NCBI GenBank assembly: GCA_963817635.1
Contig: CAWFPR010000011.1
Span: 1-64,000 of the forward strand
Reading direction: 5' to 3'
Length of the DNA stretch: 64,000 bases
Origin: CAWFPR01 sp963817635
GTDB taxonomy: Bacteria; Acidobacteriota; Vicinamibacteria; Vicinamibacterales; 2-12-FULL-66-21
Below, one piece after another: positions 1 through 7,427 of this stretch. Position 1 is the stretch's first letter, and every line of letters begins with the position of its first letter. Made by a program: the position numbers and the translations under genes. The notes under the pieces were generated by a model that saw only the letters and a list, made by a program, of their open reading frames with translations, ran no database searches and had not been told where the DNA came from.

Positions 1-43
1 CACGCACACCACGCATCCGAACGTCACCGCGTGGTTAGGTTAG
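1..43 (+). pseudogene. IS630-family transposase, upstream fragment
   Basis: These bases read, in frame with 1716-1951, as the stretch just before the conserved HPRF...HFTPTSASWLN block of IS630 transposases. The IS701 element at 44-1711 interrupts the frame. Deleting 44-1715 (the element plus one TTAG copy) joins base 43 to base 1716 and restores one open frame across the junction. The 5' part of the gene lies outside the window. Confidence 0.7.
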
Positions 44-142
44 CACTACTTTGTCAGGTTCAGTGATGTGACCTCGCCCCGCCGGAGGGCCAGGGGGATT
101 CCTGGTCTGGTGCTCACCGACAGTCAGCCAATCAGCCGGCAG

Positions 143-382
143 TCAGAACCGCAGCGGAGGCTCGACGACCTGTGTGTGAGGAAAGGCGTTCCGAATGCGG
201 TGGGTAAAGTAGGCGCCCTTCGACGGGGCCGTGAGGAACGCCTCGACGATGGAACGCGGGACCGTGAAGTAGCGGTAGACCGTCCCGCGACGGAAGCGGA
301 CGGTCAGCGTCGCATCGGACGCGTAGGTCACGCTCCCGATCCAGGAGGAGTCGACGGCGATCGTGGTCGATACGTGGCGCAT
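143..382 (-). CDS. KTSC domain protein (IS701 passenger gene)
   Basis: A 79-residue protein with the KTSC pattern: a strand ending in VRFRRGTVYRYFTVP, then a SKGAYFTHRIR segment near the C-terminus. KTSC domains are small and poorly characterised, and were named for their occurrence next to lysyl-tRNA synthetase sequences. The ATG at 382 is preferred to upstream starts because a GGAG motif lies just before it and the conserved domain begins soon after. It lies 11 bases downstream of the transposase stop, inside the inverted repeats, so it moves with the element. Whether it serves the element or is captured cargo cannot be told from sequence. Confidence 0.75.
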   Translation of the reverse strand: MRHVSTTIAVDSSWIGSVTYASDATLTVRFRRGTVYRYFTVPRSIVEAFLTAPSKGAYFTHRIRNAFPHTQVVEPPLRF

Positions 383-393
383 AGGACTCCGGA

Positions 394-1658
394 TCACCTG
401 CGGAGCGGCGGATTCCGTCGAAAGCTGTCGAGCATGTGGAGGAGCCGTCGGTTGTGGAGCACGTAGAGCAGGCCCATGATCTCGCGGACCCACCCCCGCA
501 CCACGGGCAGCGTGGGCCGGGGGCCGTCGGTGACACGTGCCCGTTCGATTTGCAGGAACGTGAAGGCGACGGCCGTGAGCACCACGTGATGCGTCAGCCC
601 TGATAGGTACGCCCTTCGAAGTGATCGAGGCCGAGGTCGTCTTTCAGCTCGCGGTACTGCTGCTCGATGGGCCAGCGACTGCGTGCGAGCGCCACCAAGT
701 CGACGAGCGGCGTGGTCGCCGGGAGATGGACCAGGTAGTACTTCCGGCCCTCCGTGGCCGAGCGTTCGCAGAGCAGCCAGCGGTCGCCCCGGCCCGCCGT
801 CGGACGCACACGCAGTGCGCAGAACTCGGCGGTGAGCGGGCCCGCGGTGCCCGTGCCCCAGGTCACCGTGTCCCACACGTCGTCGGGGGCCAGGTCGGCG
901 AGTGCCGTGGCGGACAGGGTGCCCGGCACGTCCGCGACGGCGAACGTCGCCTCGCCGCGGATGGCGATGCCATAGGCGAGACCGAGCCGTTCGAGCCCCA
1001 AGCGAAACGCCGCGTTCGTCCCGTAGTCCGCATCGACGACGACGCCGGTGATCGTGAAGCCCGCCTGCAGGACGGTGCGGACCTGGGCCAGCGCGATGCG
1101 CCACTTCTCGCGGAACCGGACGGTCGGCGGGATGCCGGCCGCGGCGCACCGCGCGGCATCGTCCGTCCACGACGTGGGCAGGTAGAGGTCGAACGCCAGC
1201 GGCCACGTGCGGCCATCGGCGATCAACGCGCTCGACACGGCGACCTGGCAATTGCCCACCTTGCCGAGCGCGCCGCAGTACTGCCGCTGCACGCCGGGCG
1301 AGTGCGTGCCCTGCTTGGGAAAGCCGGTATCGTCGATCGCGAGGATGCCCGCGCGGAGGGGGACGACGGTGCGCAGCTGCGTCCAGACGCGCGCGGCCTG
1401 CCACGGCGAATGCGTGATGAAGTGCTGCAGCGCCTGATAATCGCGCGGATCACCCAGGCGCCCGTGCATCGCCTGCATCGACTTCCGCTCGCTGTCGTTG
1501 AAGAGCCCGTCCATGTACTGCGTCGCAGCCTCACGCTGCGGCTGCCGGCTGAAACACGCGCTGAACCCGTCGAGAAACAGGCCCAATCGCCGCAGCAGTG
1601 CCCGTGCGGGCCCCGTCGTCACGCGCGCAGCGTACACGACCTCGGGAAAAAAGGACAA
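394..1658 (-). CDS. IS701-family transposase (frameshifted)
   Basis: DDE transposase of about 421 residues once one frame change is allowed. The first frame (1658 to 594) includes IDDTGFPKQG and VVVDADYG, where the catalytic aspartates are expected, and ends at HFEGRTYQG followed by a stop. The adjacent frame carries the expected continuation LTHHVVLTAVAF. The switch falls at a GGG run near 602, and one extra G would fuse the frames exactly. This could be a missed base, a mutation, or programmed -1 frameshifting, but the family is not generally known for the last. The start is TTG with AAGGA upstream. Confidence 0.85.
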
Positions 1659-1715
1659 GTCCTTGGATCGCGCCGCCTTCGCGGACCGCGAATCAACCTG
1701 ACAAAGTAGTGTTAG

Positions 1716-1951
1716 CCACCCACCCGCGCTTTATCTTGCACTTCACGCCGACCAGCGCGTCGTGGTTGAATCTCGTCGAACGCTGGTTTCGGGAAATCCC
1801 GACGAAGCGGATTCGGCGCGGCGTGTTCCACAGCGTGTCCGATCTGGTCGCCGCCATCGACGCCTATCTGCGAGAGACGAACAAGAACCCGAAAACCCTT
1901 CCTCTGGATCGCGTCGGTCGAGACCATTCTCGCGAAGACAGCGCGTTGTAA
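1716..1951 (+). pseudogene. IS630-family transposase, C-terminal fragment
   Basis: Encodes the conserved IS630 C-terminal block: HPRF, HFTPTSASWLN, VERWF, then an RRGVFHSV segment and a helical tail of the type DAYLRETNKNPK, ending at TAA. The acidic residue of VER is the family's last catalytic carboxylate. The frame continues into bases 1-43 once the IS701 insertion is removed. The right end of the element probably lies near 1972 at TTTTGAGACACTACA, a typical IS630 terminus, but its left end is outside the window. Confidence 0.8.
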
Positions 1952-1977
1952 AGCTACTTTTGAGACACTACACTAGT

Positions 1978-2490
1978 CTAGCCCAGCGGTTTCATGGACC
2001 CAAAGCGGCGCACCGCGATTCCCAGAACGGCCATCGCCGTCAACTGCAGGATCAGCCCGACGAGCAGTCCCACCAGCACACCGATTGATGCATACAACCC
2101 AATCGCCGGAATCACCCAGATCGATCCCGCCCCGCGTACCGCAGCCCCGAACGCTGCGGACCCGAGCATGCCTCCGACGAACAGCCCGCCTAGTGCAGCG
2201 GCTTCGACGATGCCCCTCCACGAGCGGCGCTGATCCAACCATTGTATGGCGTAAACGTATGTGCGCCACGCCGCAAGCCCCGCCAGCGGAATCGTCACGA
2301 TCAACCCGATCAGGCTGGCCTGAATCGCGTCCACGACCGTTGACACAGCCGGCGCAAGCACAGCGCCGGACGCGAAATGTGCGGGAAGAATGGTGCGGAG
2401 AACGGACGCGAGCAAGATCGACCAAGCGGGCAGCAGCAGGACCACTGCGCCGTTCACGGCCGCCGCAGCAAGAGGGGCCCGGTTGCGCAT
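1978..2490 (-). CDS. hypothetical multi-pass membrane protein
   Basis: A 170-residue protein made mostly of hydrophobic segments: residues about 10-32, 55-80, 95-115 and 125-155, the last two rich in glycine and alanine. No known family was recognised. Its C-terminus (GSMKPLG) ends a few bases from the presumed right end of the IS630 remnant, so the original gene may have been longer and been cut by that insertion. It lies on the same strand as the secreted calcium-loop protein upstream, about 107 bases from that gene's possible extended end. Function unknown. Confidence 0.55.
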   Translation of the reverse strand: MRNRAPLAAAAVNGAVVLLLPAWSILLASVLRTILPAHFASGAVLAPAVSTVVDAIQASLIGLIVTIPLAGLAAWRTYVYAIQWLDQRRSWRGIVEAAALGGLFVGGMLGSAAFGAAVRGAGSIWVIPAIGLYASIGVLVGLLVGLILQLTAMAVLGIAVRRFGSMKPLG

Positions 2491-2597
2491 TCGATCCTTC
2501 CTTGCGAACGGACGAGGCGCCGGCCGCGACGGCAGTAGCGCCGTGGCGCGCTCAGACGACGATCAGCGTACCACGGCACCACCAGGAGTGCACCTAA

Positions 2598-2735
2598 CTA
2601 ATTTAACGCTGTCCTCAGAATCACGTCGACAGCTAGGCGTCTCATCGGACCTCTGGGCACGCCGTTCCTTTCCATCGTCACATGGCTGCGATATCTCATG
2701 AGGTTGCCGTAGCTATCGGTGCCTTTACCGAGCAC
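2598..2735 (-). other. in-frame continuation beyond TAA of the secreted protein gene
   Basis: Directly after the TAA at 2736-2738 the same frame stays open for about 45 codons to a TAG at 2598-2600. The translation contains GNLMRYRSHV and RRLAVDVILR, which resemble the usual tail (GN.FRYRA.V...R..YDVFL) of this calcium-loop family. The real gene therefore probably ended at 2598, and the TAA is a nonsense change, an error, or a read-through site. Confidence 0.6.
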
Positions 2736-4355
2736 TTACCTCAGCGAGATCGAACGCACGCCCTCGTCTTCGAGCGTGGTCAACTCGGCTGGCTGCGACA
2801 CGCCATCGTGGTTGGCATCGATCCACAGCCGGAGGCGGTCATACACCGTGTCCTCGTCCGTGATTTGCTGGTCACCGTTGCCGCCGGCGTTGGGCTGATC
2901 GAAGACCTTGAGCGCGCGGAATCCGTTGCGGCCGCCTCCTCTCGGAGGATTCGCTGGAATCGGCGGCTGATCGGTGTAGTTGCCAAAAAGCTCCTTCGCA
3001 TCGTCAATCAGGCCATTGCCGTTCCGATCGAGCACGAGAAACGCGTCTCGGGTTCCGGCCCGCGTCCACGCGACCTGAGTGGGAGCGCCGCTCGCCAGGA
3101 TGTCGAACGACACACCTTGTCCCACGCTGGTGAGGTTCAGGTCATCGTCGTCGAGATCAATGATGATGGGAGAAGCTCCAACAATGCAGGTGCACGAGTC
3201 ATAGTCCCAGGACGAGGCCGGAGCCTCGGGATCGCCGCTGGCTTCGCATTGCTCGATGACGGACTGACCCGGCTCGCAGTTGTAGTGGCAGTCGGAGTCA
3301 CCGGCCGAGCCGCTGGCCACGCCCCAGAGGAGCAGCTCTTCCTCGAGCGTTTCCAGCCATGAGGACGACGCATCGATGTCGAAGCTGTTGCCAAAGATGA
3401 ACTGGTTGTAGTTGGACCGGAGAGCCGCAGTGGTCGTGACCCAGGTTTCGATTGGCAGCGGCCAGCCCAGCACGACGATCGGAAAATCTATATTGAGATA
3501 CTCACCGGTATTGAAGAGATCGAAACCGGAGGAGGACGACGTGTACCGCGGCCCTGAGCACCACGTGGTGAACCAGTGCGTGCCAAAAGGCGTCACCGGG
3601 TTCGACCAGCACAGGTGTTCGGGCTGGTGAGTGAAGAAGTGGGCATACGGTTCGAACAGCTGGGCGTCGTGCGTCCAGAACGATCCGACATAGGTTTCGT
3701 TGAGATAGTCGACGGGGATGTTCAACTTGCGCGCCAGCTCCCAGACTTGGAAATCCGAGTATCCTGAGCCGCTGCACACGGACCAGAGCTGCGGTTCTAC
3801 TTCCTCATCTTCGTCAACGCTCGGTCCGTGCGCGATTTTGGCGACCTCGACTGGCGGGGAGCAGAGCTTGTGCTCAGTCGACGCGACCTGACCCGGGAGC
3901 CTGGCCGGCCTCCGTCGTATCTCTTCGGATCGCCTCGCGGTGTTGAGCCGGTCTTCGTGAAGCCGCTCGACGATTCGATTTCCTCGAAGCGGCAGGTTGG
4001 CGCGATGTCGCATTGCGTGCTCGATGCGCTTCGCATCCATCTCATCGTCATCAGTGAGACGGAGCACCGTGTACTCCCCAGTCTTTCGATTGACCGTCCA
4101 GAAGAATCGCTCCGTCGTGTCCTTGGTGAGCGGTCCACTGATATCGAGCCGGAATCTGCCGCCGCTGTCGGCAATGATCTGTGCTTCGTACAGCGTCAAT
4201 TCGCTGTCGGCGGACGGCTGCAGCTGAGCCGTGCGAACGTGCTTCTGCCTGCCTCCTGGTCTTTGGGCTTCAAGGTCGACCTGCAACGGCGAAGACTGTG
4301 GGAGAACGGCGATTGCGACAATCGCAAGGAGTGTGCGGATAGCACTTTGATGCAT
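2736..4355 (-). CDS. secreted protein with C-terminal calcium-binding-like repeat domain
   Basis: A 539-residue protein with an N-terminal signal peptide (LLAIVAIAVLP, residues about 8-20). The central part is unrecognised; it is cysteine-containing and aromatic-rich. Residues about 400-539 match a C-terminal domain common in secreted bacterial proteins: SPIIIDLDDDDLNLTS, then EF-hand-like loops LDRNGNGLIDD and WIDANHDGVSQPAEL, which would bind calcium. Translation stops at SISLR, whereas relatives run on for 40-50 residues, and that tail is present in frame after the stop (2598-2735). A 22-bp palindrome at 4420-4441 lies just upstream of the gene. Confidence 0.7.
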   Translation of the reverse strand: MHQSAIRTLLAIVAIAVLPQSSPLQVDLEAQRPGGRQKHVRTAQLQPSADSELTLYEAQIIADSGGRFRLDISGPLTKDTTERFFWTVNRKTGEYTVLRLTDDDEMDAKRIEHAMRHRANLPLRGNRIVERLHEDRLNTARRSEEIRRRPARLPGQVASTEHKLCSPPVEVAKIAHGPSVDEDEEVEPQLWSVCSGSGYSDFQVWELARKLNIPVDYLNETYVGSFWTHDAQLFEPYAHFFTHQPEHLCWSNPVTPFGTHWFTTWCSGPRYTSSSSGFDLFNTGEYLNIDFPIVVLGWPLPIETWVTTTAALRSNYNQFIFGNSFDIDASSSWLETLEEELLLWGVASGSAGDSDCHYNCEPGQSVIEQCEASGDPEAPASSWDYDSCTCIVGASPIIIDLDDDDLNLTSVGQGVSFDILASGAPTQVAWTRAGTRDAFLVLDRNGNGLIDDAKELFGNYTDQPPIPANPPRGGGRNGFRALKVFDQPNAGGNGDQQITDEDTVYDRLRLWIDANHDGVSQPAELTTLEDEGVRSISLR

Positions 4356-4419
4356 AGAATCCTCGAAGAACCGAGTTGATATGCCCTGTGGCTTGGGATC
4401 GGACCGGTTCGCGCGGTCT

Positions 4420-4441
4420 CTAGCTTAGCTAGCTAAGCTAG
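4420..4441. promoter_or_regulatory. 22-bp perfect palindrome, candidate operator
   Basis: CTAGCTTAGCT is followed immediately by its exact reverse complement, with no loop. It lies 65 bp upstream of the secreted-protein start at 4355 and downstream of the gene ending at 4573. A gapless palindrome is a poor hairpin terminator and fits a dimeric repressor site or an AT-richer promoter element. No regulator is encoded next to it. Confidence 0.4.
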
Positions 4442-4572
4442 CGACGCCAGCAACGTGGAAAAACGTGCCGGCGTCGCGCTGGTGACGTCATCGCTTCGTC
4501 AGGGTGGCGCATGGATCGGCGCTCTTGACTTGGTCGGAAAACGCATCGCATTGGAAGGGACCACAATCTCCG

Positions 4573-4946
4573 CTATCGCGCCAAGAGGGGCGCTAGACTG
4601 CCGCGACGAAGATCCAGATTCGCATCAGCTGGATCGAGATAGAAGGCTTTGACTAGCTGCCCGCTACGTCCGCGGCCAATGCTGTCGATGAGCAGGACGT
4701 TCGCCGTCGACGGAATGGAGTTCTTACGACCCTGAATTGTGGCCGTGTGCGCGGCGGGATCGAAGCGCAGGTCGGCGCTGACGTCTCCGTACTGAAGGGA
4801 GACCCGCAGCGTCCCGTCCTGCGCGAATCCGGAATTGCCGCCCCGATGGCTCCCCGTGGCGTACCATCGCGCAGAGCCGCGCCATAGAACTAGCAGCACC
4901 AACTCTTCGTCTCTCGTGGCCACCGTGGCTACGACCGACGGTGATA
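4573..4946 (-). pseudogene. hypothetical secreted protein, C-terminal part (split by IS66)
   Basis: This is the downstream portion of a gene whose 5' part is at 6573-6969. Removing the IS66 element and one 8-bp target copy joins SIP to VSPSVVATVATRDEELV in a single frame, giving a protein of about 256 residues. This half is mostly predicted beta strand, with the segments DGTLRVSLQYGDVSADLRF and TANVLLIDS. No family was recognised. The interrupted gene is presumably inactive. Confidence 0.7.
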
Positions 4947-4954
4947 CCGGGATC
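4947..4954. repeat. 8-bp target site duplication of IS66 copy 1 (left)
   Basis: CCGGGATC here is repeated exactly at 6573-6580 on the other side of the element. An 8-bp duplication is characteristic of the IS66 family. Confidence 0.9.
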
Positions 4955-6572
4955 GTAACTGGTTAGCGGGGTCAGTCTACTGCAGCGTGGAGAGCACCGC
5001 GGAAACCGTCGGCTGAGGCGATCGCAGCAGGTCCACGAGCACGTCGCGGGGATCGAGGTCGCGGAGGCGCGCGGTCTGGACGATGCTGCTGAGAATCTCT
5101 TGCGTCTCGGCACCCCGCTCGGACCGATTCCCACCCGACACCTTGCGATTGACGACGGCCGGCCGCAGCGCCTGCTCGGCGCGCCAGTTCGTGGCGTCGA
5201 GCGTGAAATCGAAGAGAAAGCCGAAGACGGCCTGGAGCTCCGTCGTCAGATGCGCCGCGAGGCGTTGGCAGTCCGGCACGGTGCCGGGCGCGGCGAGGAG
5301 GTCCAGCAGCCGCGACAGCAGGTGCCCGCGGGCAACCGCGGCGCCGTGCGCGGAGATCTCACCGGCTGCGACACGATCGCGCACGGCGAGCGCGTCCTGC
5401 AACACCGCCTGGACGTGGCGCGGCCAGGCGGTCCGCGGATGCGCCTCGGCGATCTCGCGGCAGCGCCGGATCAGATGCGCGAGACAGGTCTGATGCGCCG
5501 CCCGATCGAACCGGCGATACGGCGCCCAGCCGTCGCGGACGAGGACGCCGTCGAACTCGGCACCGAGCACCGCCGCCGCTTCGTCGAACCCGCGCCCGTC
5601 TTGAATGGCGTAGACGACGGTGCGCGCGGTCGCGAAGACCCACAACCACCAGAGCCGTCCACCCACTTTCCAACTGGTTTCATCCGGCGTGACCACCGGA
5701 CTGCCGCGGATCTGGTCGCGCAACGCCGCATAGGTCGGCGCCGCCTGGCGCGCGGCCCGATGGAGCGCGTGGGTCACGCCGCTGGGCCGGACGCGCAACC
5801 CAAACCAGTCGCGCAACAGCGCCGCGACTTTGCCGTGCGAGAGACCGAGGTGTTTATTGAGCAGCACGATCAACGCGACTGCGTGCGGCCCAAGATGGGT
5901 GCTCGCCGCCCCGAGCGCATCCGACGTTTGCCACGGGTGACGCCCCTGCACGCGCCGCCCACAGGCGCGACACCGGCCCACGTGCACATCGAAGCGACGC
6001 ACCTGCGGCCGCACGACCGGCAGATCCTCTTGAATCTGGGTGGCGATGCGCGTCTCGGTCAGCCCGCCGCCGCAATGCGGGCACGCCTCGGGGAGGGGGA
6101 CATCGATCCGTTCATCGATCGCGGATGGCGGCTGGCGGTGCGCATGGCGCCCATGTCGTCGCCCGGCGCGACGTCCCGGCCGCCGCGGCTGCCCCATCGG
6201 CGCGCCTTTCGAGAACGGCGCCGCCTGACGCTTGCCGGCGCGCTGCGCCGCCTCCAGTGCGCGCGTCAAGCGCTCGATGTCTCGCTGCAGCCGATCCCGA
6301 TCGCGTTCCAGCCGCTCGCGCTCCTGCTGCAGCCGGTCACGGTCACGCTGCAACTGCTCGCGCTCTCGCTCCAGCCGCGCGTTGTCCTCACGGAGTCGTT
6401 CCGACTCTCGGCGAGACTGTTCGATCTCTCGCCGCAGTCGCTCCACTTCACGCGGCGCGTCATCGTTCGAGCGAGAGGGCGTGCGTTCCGGCACGCGACA
6501 GTTATGGCAGACTCGCAACAAAAGTACAAGCCAAAACTTTGGATCGGCACCGTCAACCCGCTAACCAGTTAC
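4955..6572 (-). mobile_element. IS66-family element, single-gene type (1618 bp)
   Basis: The ends are perfect 16-bp inverted repeats (4955-4970 and 6557-6572, GTAACTGGTTAGCGGG). The 8-bp duplication CCGGGATC lies at 4947-4954 and 6573-6580. Only the large transposase (TnpC) is present; the TnpA and TnpB genes of classical IS66 are absent, as in the ISBst12-like subgroup. It interrupts a secreted-protein gene. Both ends and the coding frame are intact, so the element looks young and possibly active. Confidence 0.93.
4977..6521 (-). CDS. tnpC: IS66-family transposase TnpC
   Basis: An intact 514-residue transposase, the normal size for the family. Residues about 22-95 form a charged heptad-repeat coiled coil (repeated RERLERDRDRL-type units). 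A zinc-finger region follows, with CPHCGG near 145 and CRACGRR near 183. The catalytic core carries VTPDETSW, VRDGWAPYRR and, near the C-terminus, DATNWRAEQALRP, which supply the DDE residues. The C-terminal segment is the usual IS66 tail. It is the only gene of the element. Confidence 0.95.
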   Translation of the reverse strand: MLRVCHNCRVPERTPSRSNDDAPREVERLRREIEQSRRESERLREDNARLEREREQLQRDRDRLQQERERLERDRDRLQRDIERLTRALEAAQRAGKRQAAPFSKGAPMGQPRRPGRRAGRRHGRHAHRQPPSAIDERIDVPLPEACPHCGGGLTETRIATQIQEDLPVVRPQVRRFDVHVGRCRACGRRVQGRHPWQTSDALGAASTHLGPHAVALIVLLNKHLGLSHGKVAALLRDWFGLRVRPSGVTHALHRAARQAAPTYAALRDQIRGSPVVTPDETSWKVGGRLWWLWVFATARTVVYAIQDGRGFDEAAAVLGAEFDGVLVRDGWAPYRRFDRAAHQTCLAHLIRRCREIAEAHPRTAWPRHVQAVLQDALAVRDRVAAGEISAHGAAVARGHLLSRLLDLLAAPGTVPDCQRLAAHLTTELQAVFGFLFDFTLDATNWRAEQALRPAVVNRKVSGGNRSERGAETQEILSSIVQTARLRDLDPRDVLVDLLRSPQPTVSAVLSTLQ

Positions 6573-6969
6573 CCGGGATCGAGAATACGGTGGTTACTTG
6601 TCCTGGTGAAATGGTGCCGTTCGACGTCTTGAGGACCTGCTCTACTTGGCCATACACCTTGCTCCGGCTCCAGTCGCCCGCCGGCGTGAGGTGCGGCTCG
6701 ACTCGTTCCACGTGCACCACCAACACGATCGGTACAAGGCTGGTCAGCCATGCAATGGGCCGCATTCCCTTCGGCGGCTCAACAAAGAGCGGTGATGTCT
6801 GATCCTTTTCAACAACTACCATTTCTTGCCCGGGCTTGACCAGACTGGCCGAGGGAGTTCCGGACTTGGCTCGAACGGGTTCCTGAATCGCGAACGATGC
6901 TGTGCTGGACAGCGTCCATGTCATGGCGAGCAGGACGCACATCGCACCCACTGAAATATCAGGCCTCAT
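6573..6969 (-). pseudogene. hypothetical secreted protein, N-terminal part (split by IS66)
   Basis: The N-terminus is a signal peptide (MCVLLAMTWTLSSTASFA, residues about 10-27). About 105 mature residues follow, including PIVLVVHVERVEPHLTPAGDWSRSKVYGQVEQVLK. This resembles secreted proteins of unknown function with a beta-sandwich fold, but no family was recognised. The frame runs into IS66 copy 1 after ...TTVFSIP and continues at 4946. See 4573-4946 for the other half. Confidence 0.7.
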
Positions 6970-7217
6970 GGTGAGTCTGCTTGATTGGCGGCTCTACACA
7001 AATGGGTTTGTCACTCGCCGAGGAACGCCGCGCTGCAGTGTTGCAGGTTCTTTGCCATTGCGCGAAGCCCGCAAATCCACGTTCGCGGCTCAATCGCACG
7101 GTGCGCTGATCGGCCAGCGAACTGGCCGGTCAGCCCAGTTTTGGCCGGACTGTATGGTACCTCCCCTGTGCGCCGCAAATTCATTAGTGGGCGCACATTT
7201 CGGTCTTTTCGGTCGGG

Positions 7218-7419
7218 TCACGCGGCATGGCGCACAAGGCAATATTCATGGTGCAGCCCGCCCAGAATCGCCGTCGCCATCACCTCCGTGTGTCCGGGGA
7301 GGCAGTGACCGGTGGACACGACGTGGTGGTGGTCGGGCGCCGGATCGGGAATGCCAGGTCCCAGGCTGGCGTGTGGGCGACCCCGATCATAGCGGGTCAC
7401 CCATTCGGGAAGGACCCAT
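7218..7419 (-). pseudogene. DDE integrase-type transposase, C-terminal part (split by IS66 copy 2)
   Basis: Continues the integrase frame of 8951-9849 after IS66 copy 2 and one 8-bp duplication are removed. The rejoined sequence reads EEHFRWVLPEWVTRYDRGRPHASLGPGIPD, the usual C-terminal signature of IS3/IS481-like integrases. About 35 less conserved residues follow to the TGA. The rejoined protein has about 366 residues. Confidence 0.8.
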
Positions 7420-7427
7420 CGGAAATG
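7420..7427. repeat. 8-bp target site duplication of IS66 copy 2 (left)
   Basis: CGGAAATG here is repeated exactly at 8951-8958, on the far side of the second IS66 element. Confidence 0.88.

Larger units (their letters stand above)
44..1711 (-). mobile_element. IS701-family insertion sequence (1668 bp)
   Basis: The element is bounded by perfect 17-bp terminal inverted repeats (44-60 and 1695-1711, AACCTGACAAAGTAGTG at the right end). The 4-bp direct repeat TTAG flanks it at 40-43 and 1712-1715, which matches the YTAR target known for the IS701 family. It encodes a transposase and, downstream on the same strand, a small KTSC-domain gene. It is inserted in an IS630 transposase gene. Intact ends and target duplication suggest recent movement. 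Confidence 0.9.

Noticed and set aside
5100..6632. Long plus-strand frame of 510 residues opposite the IS66 transposase
   Set aside because: It is the GC-driven antisense shadow of the transposase gene, with no family match.
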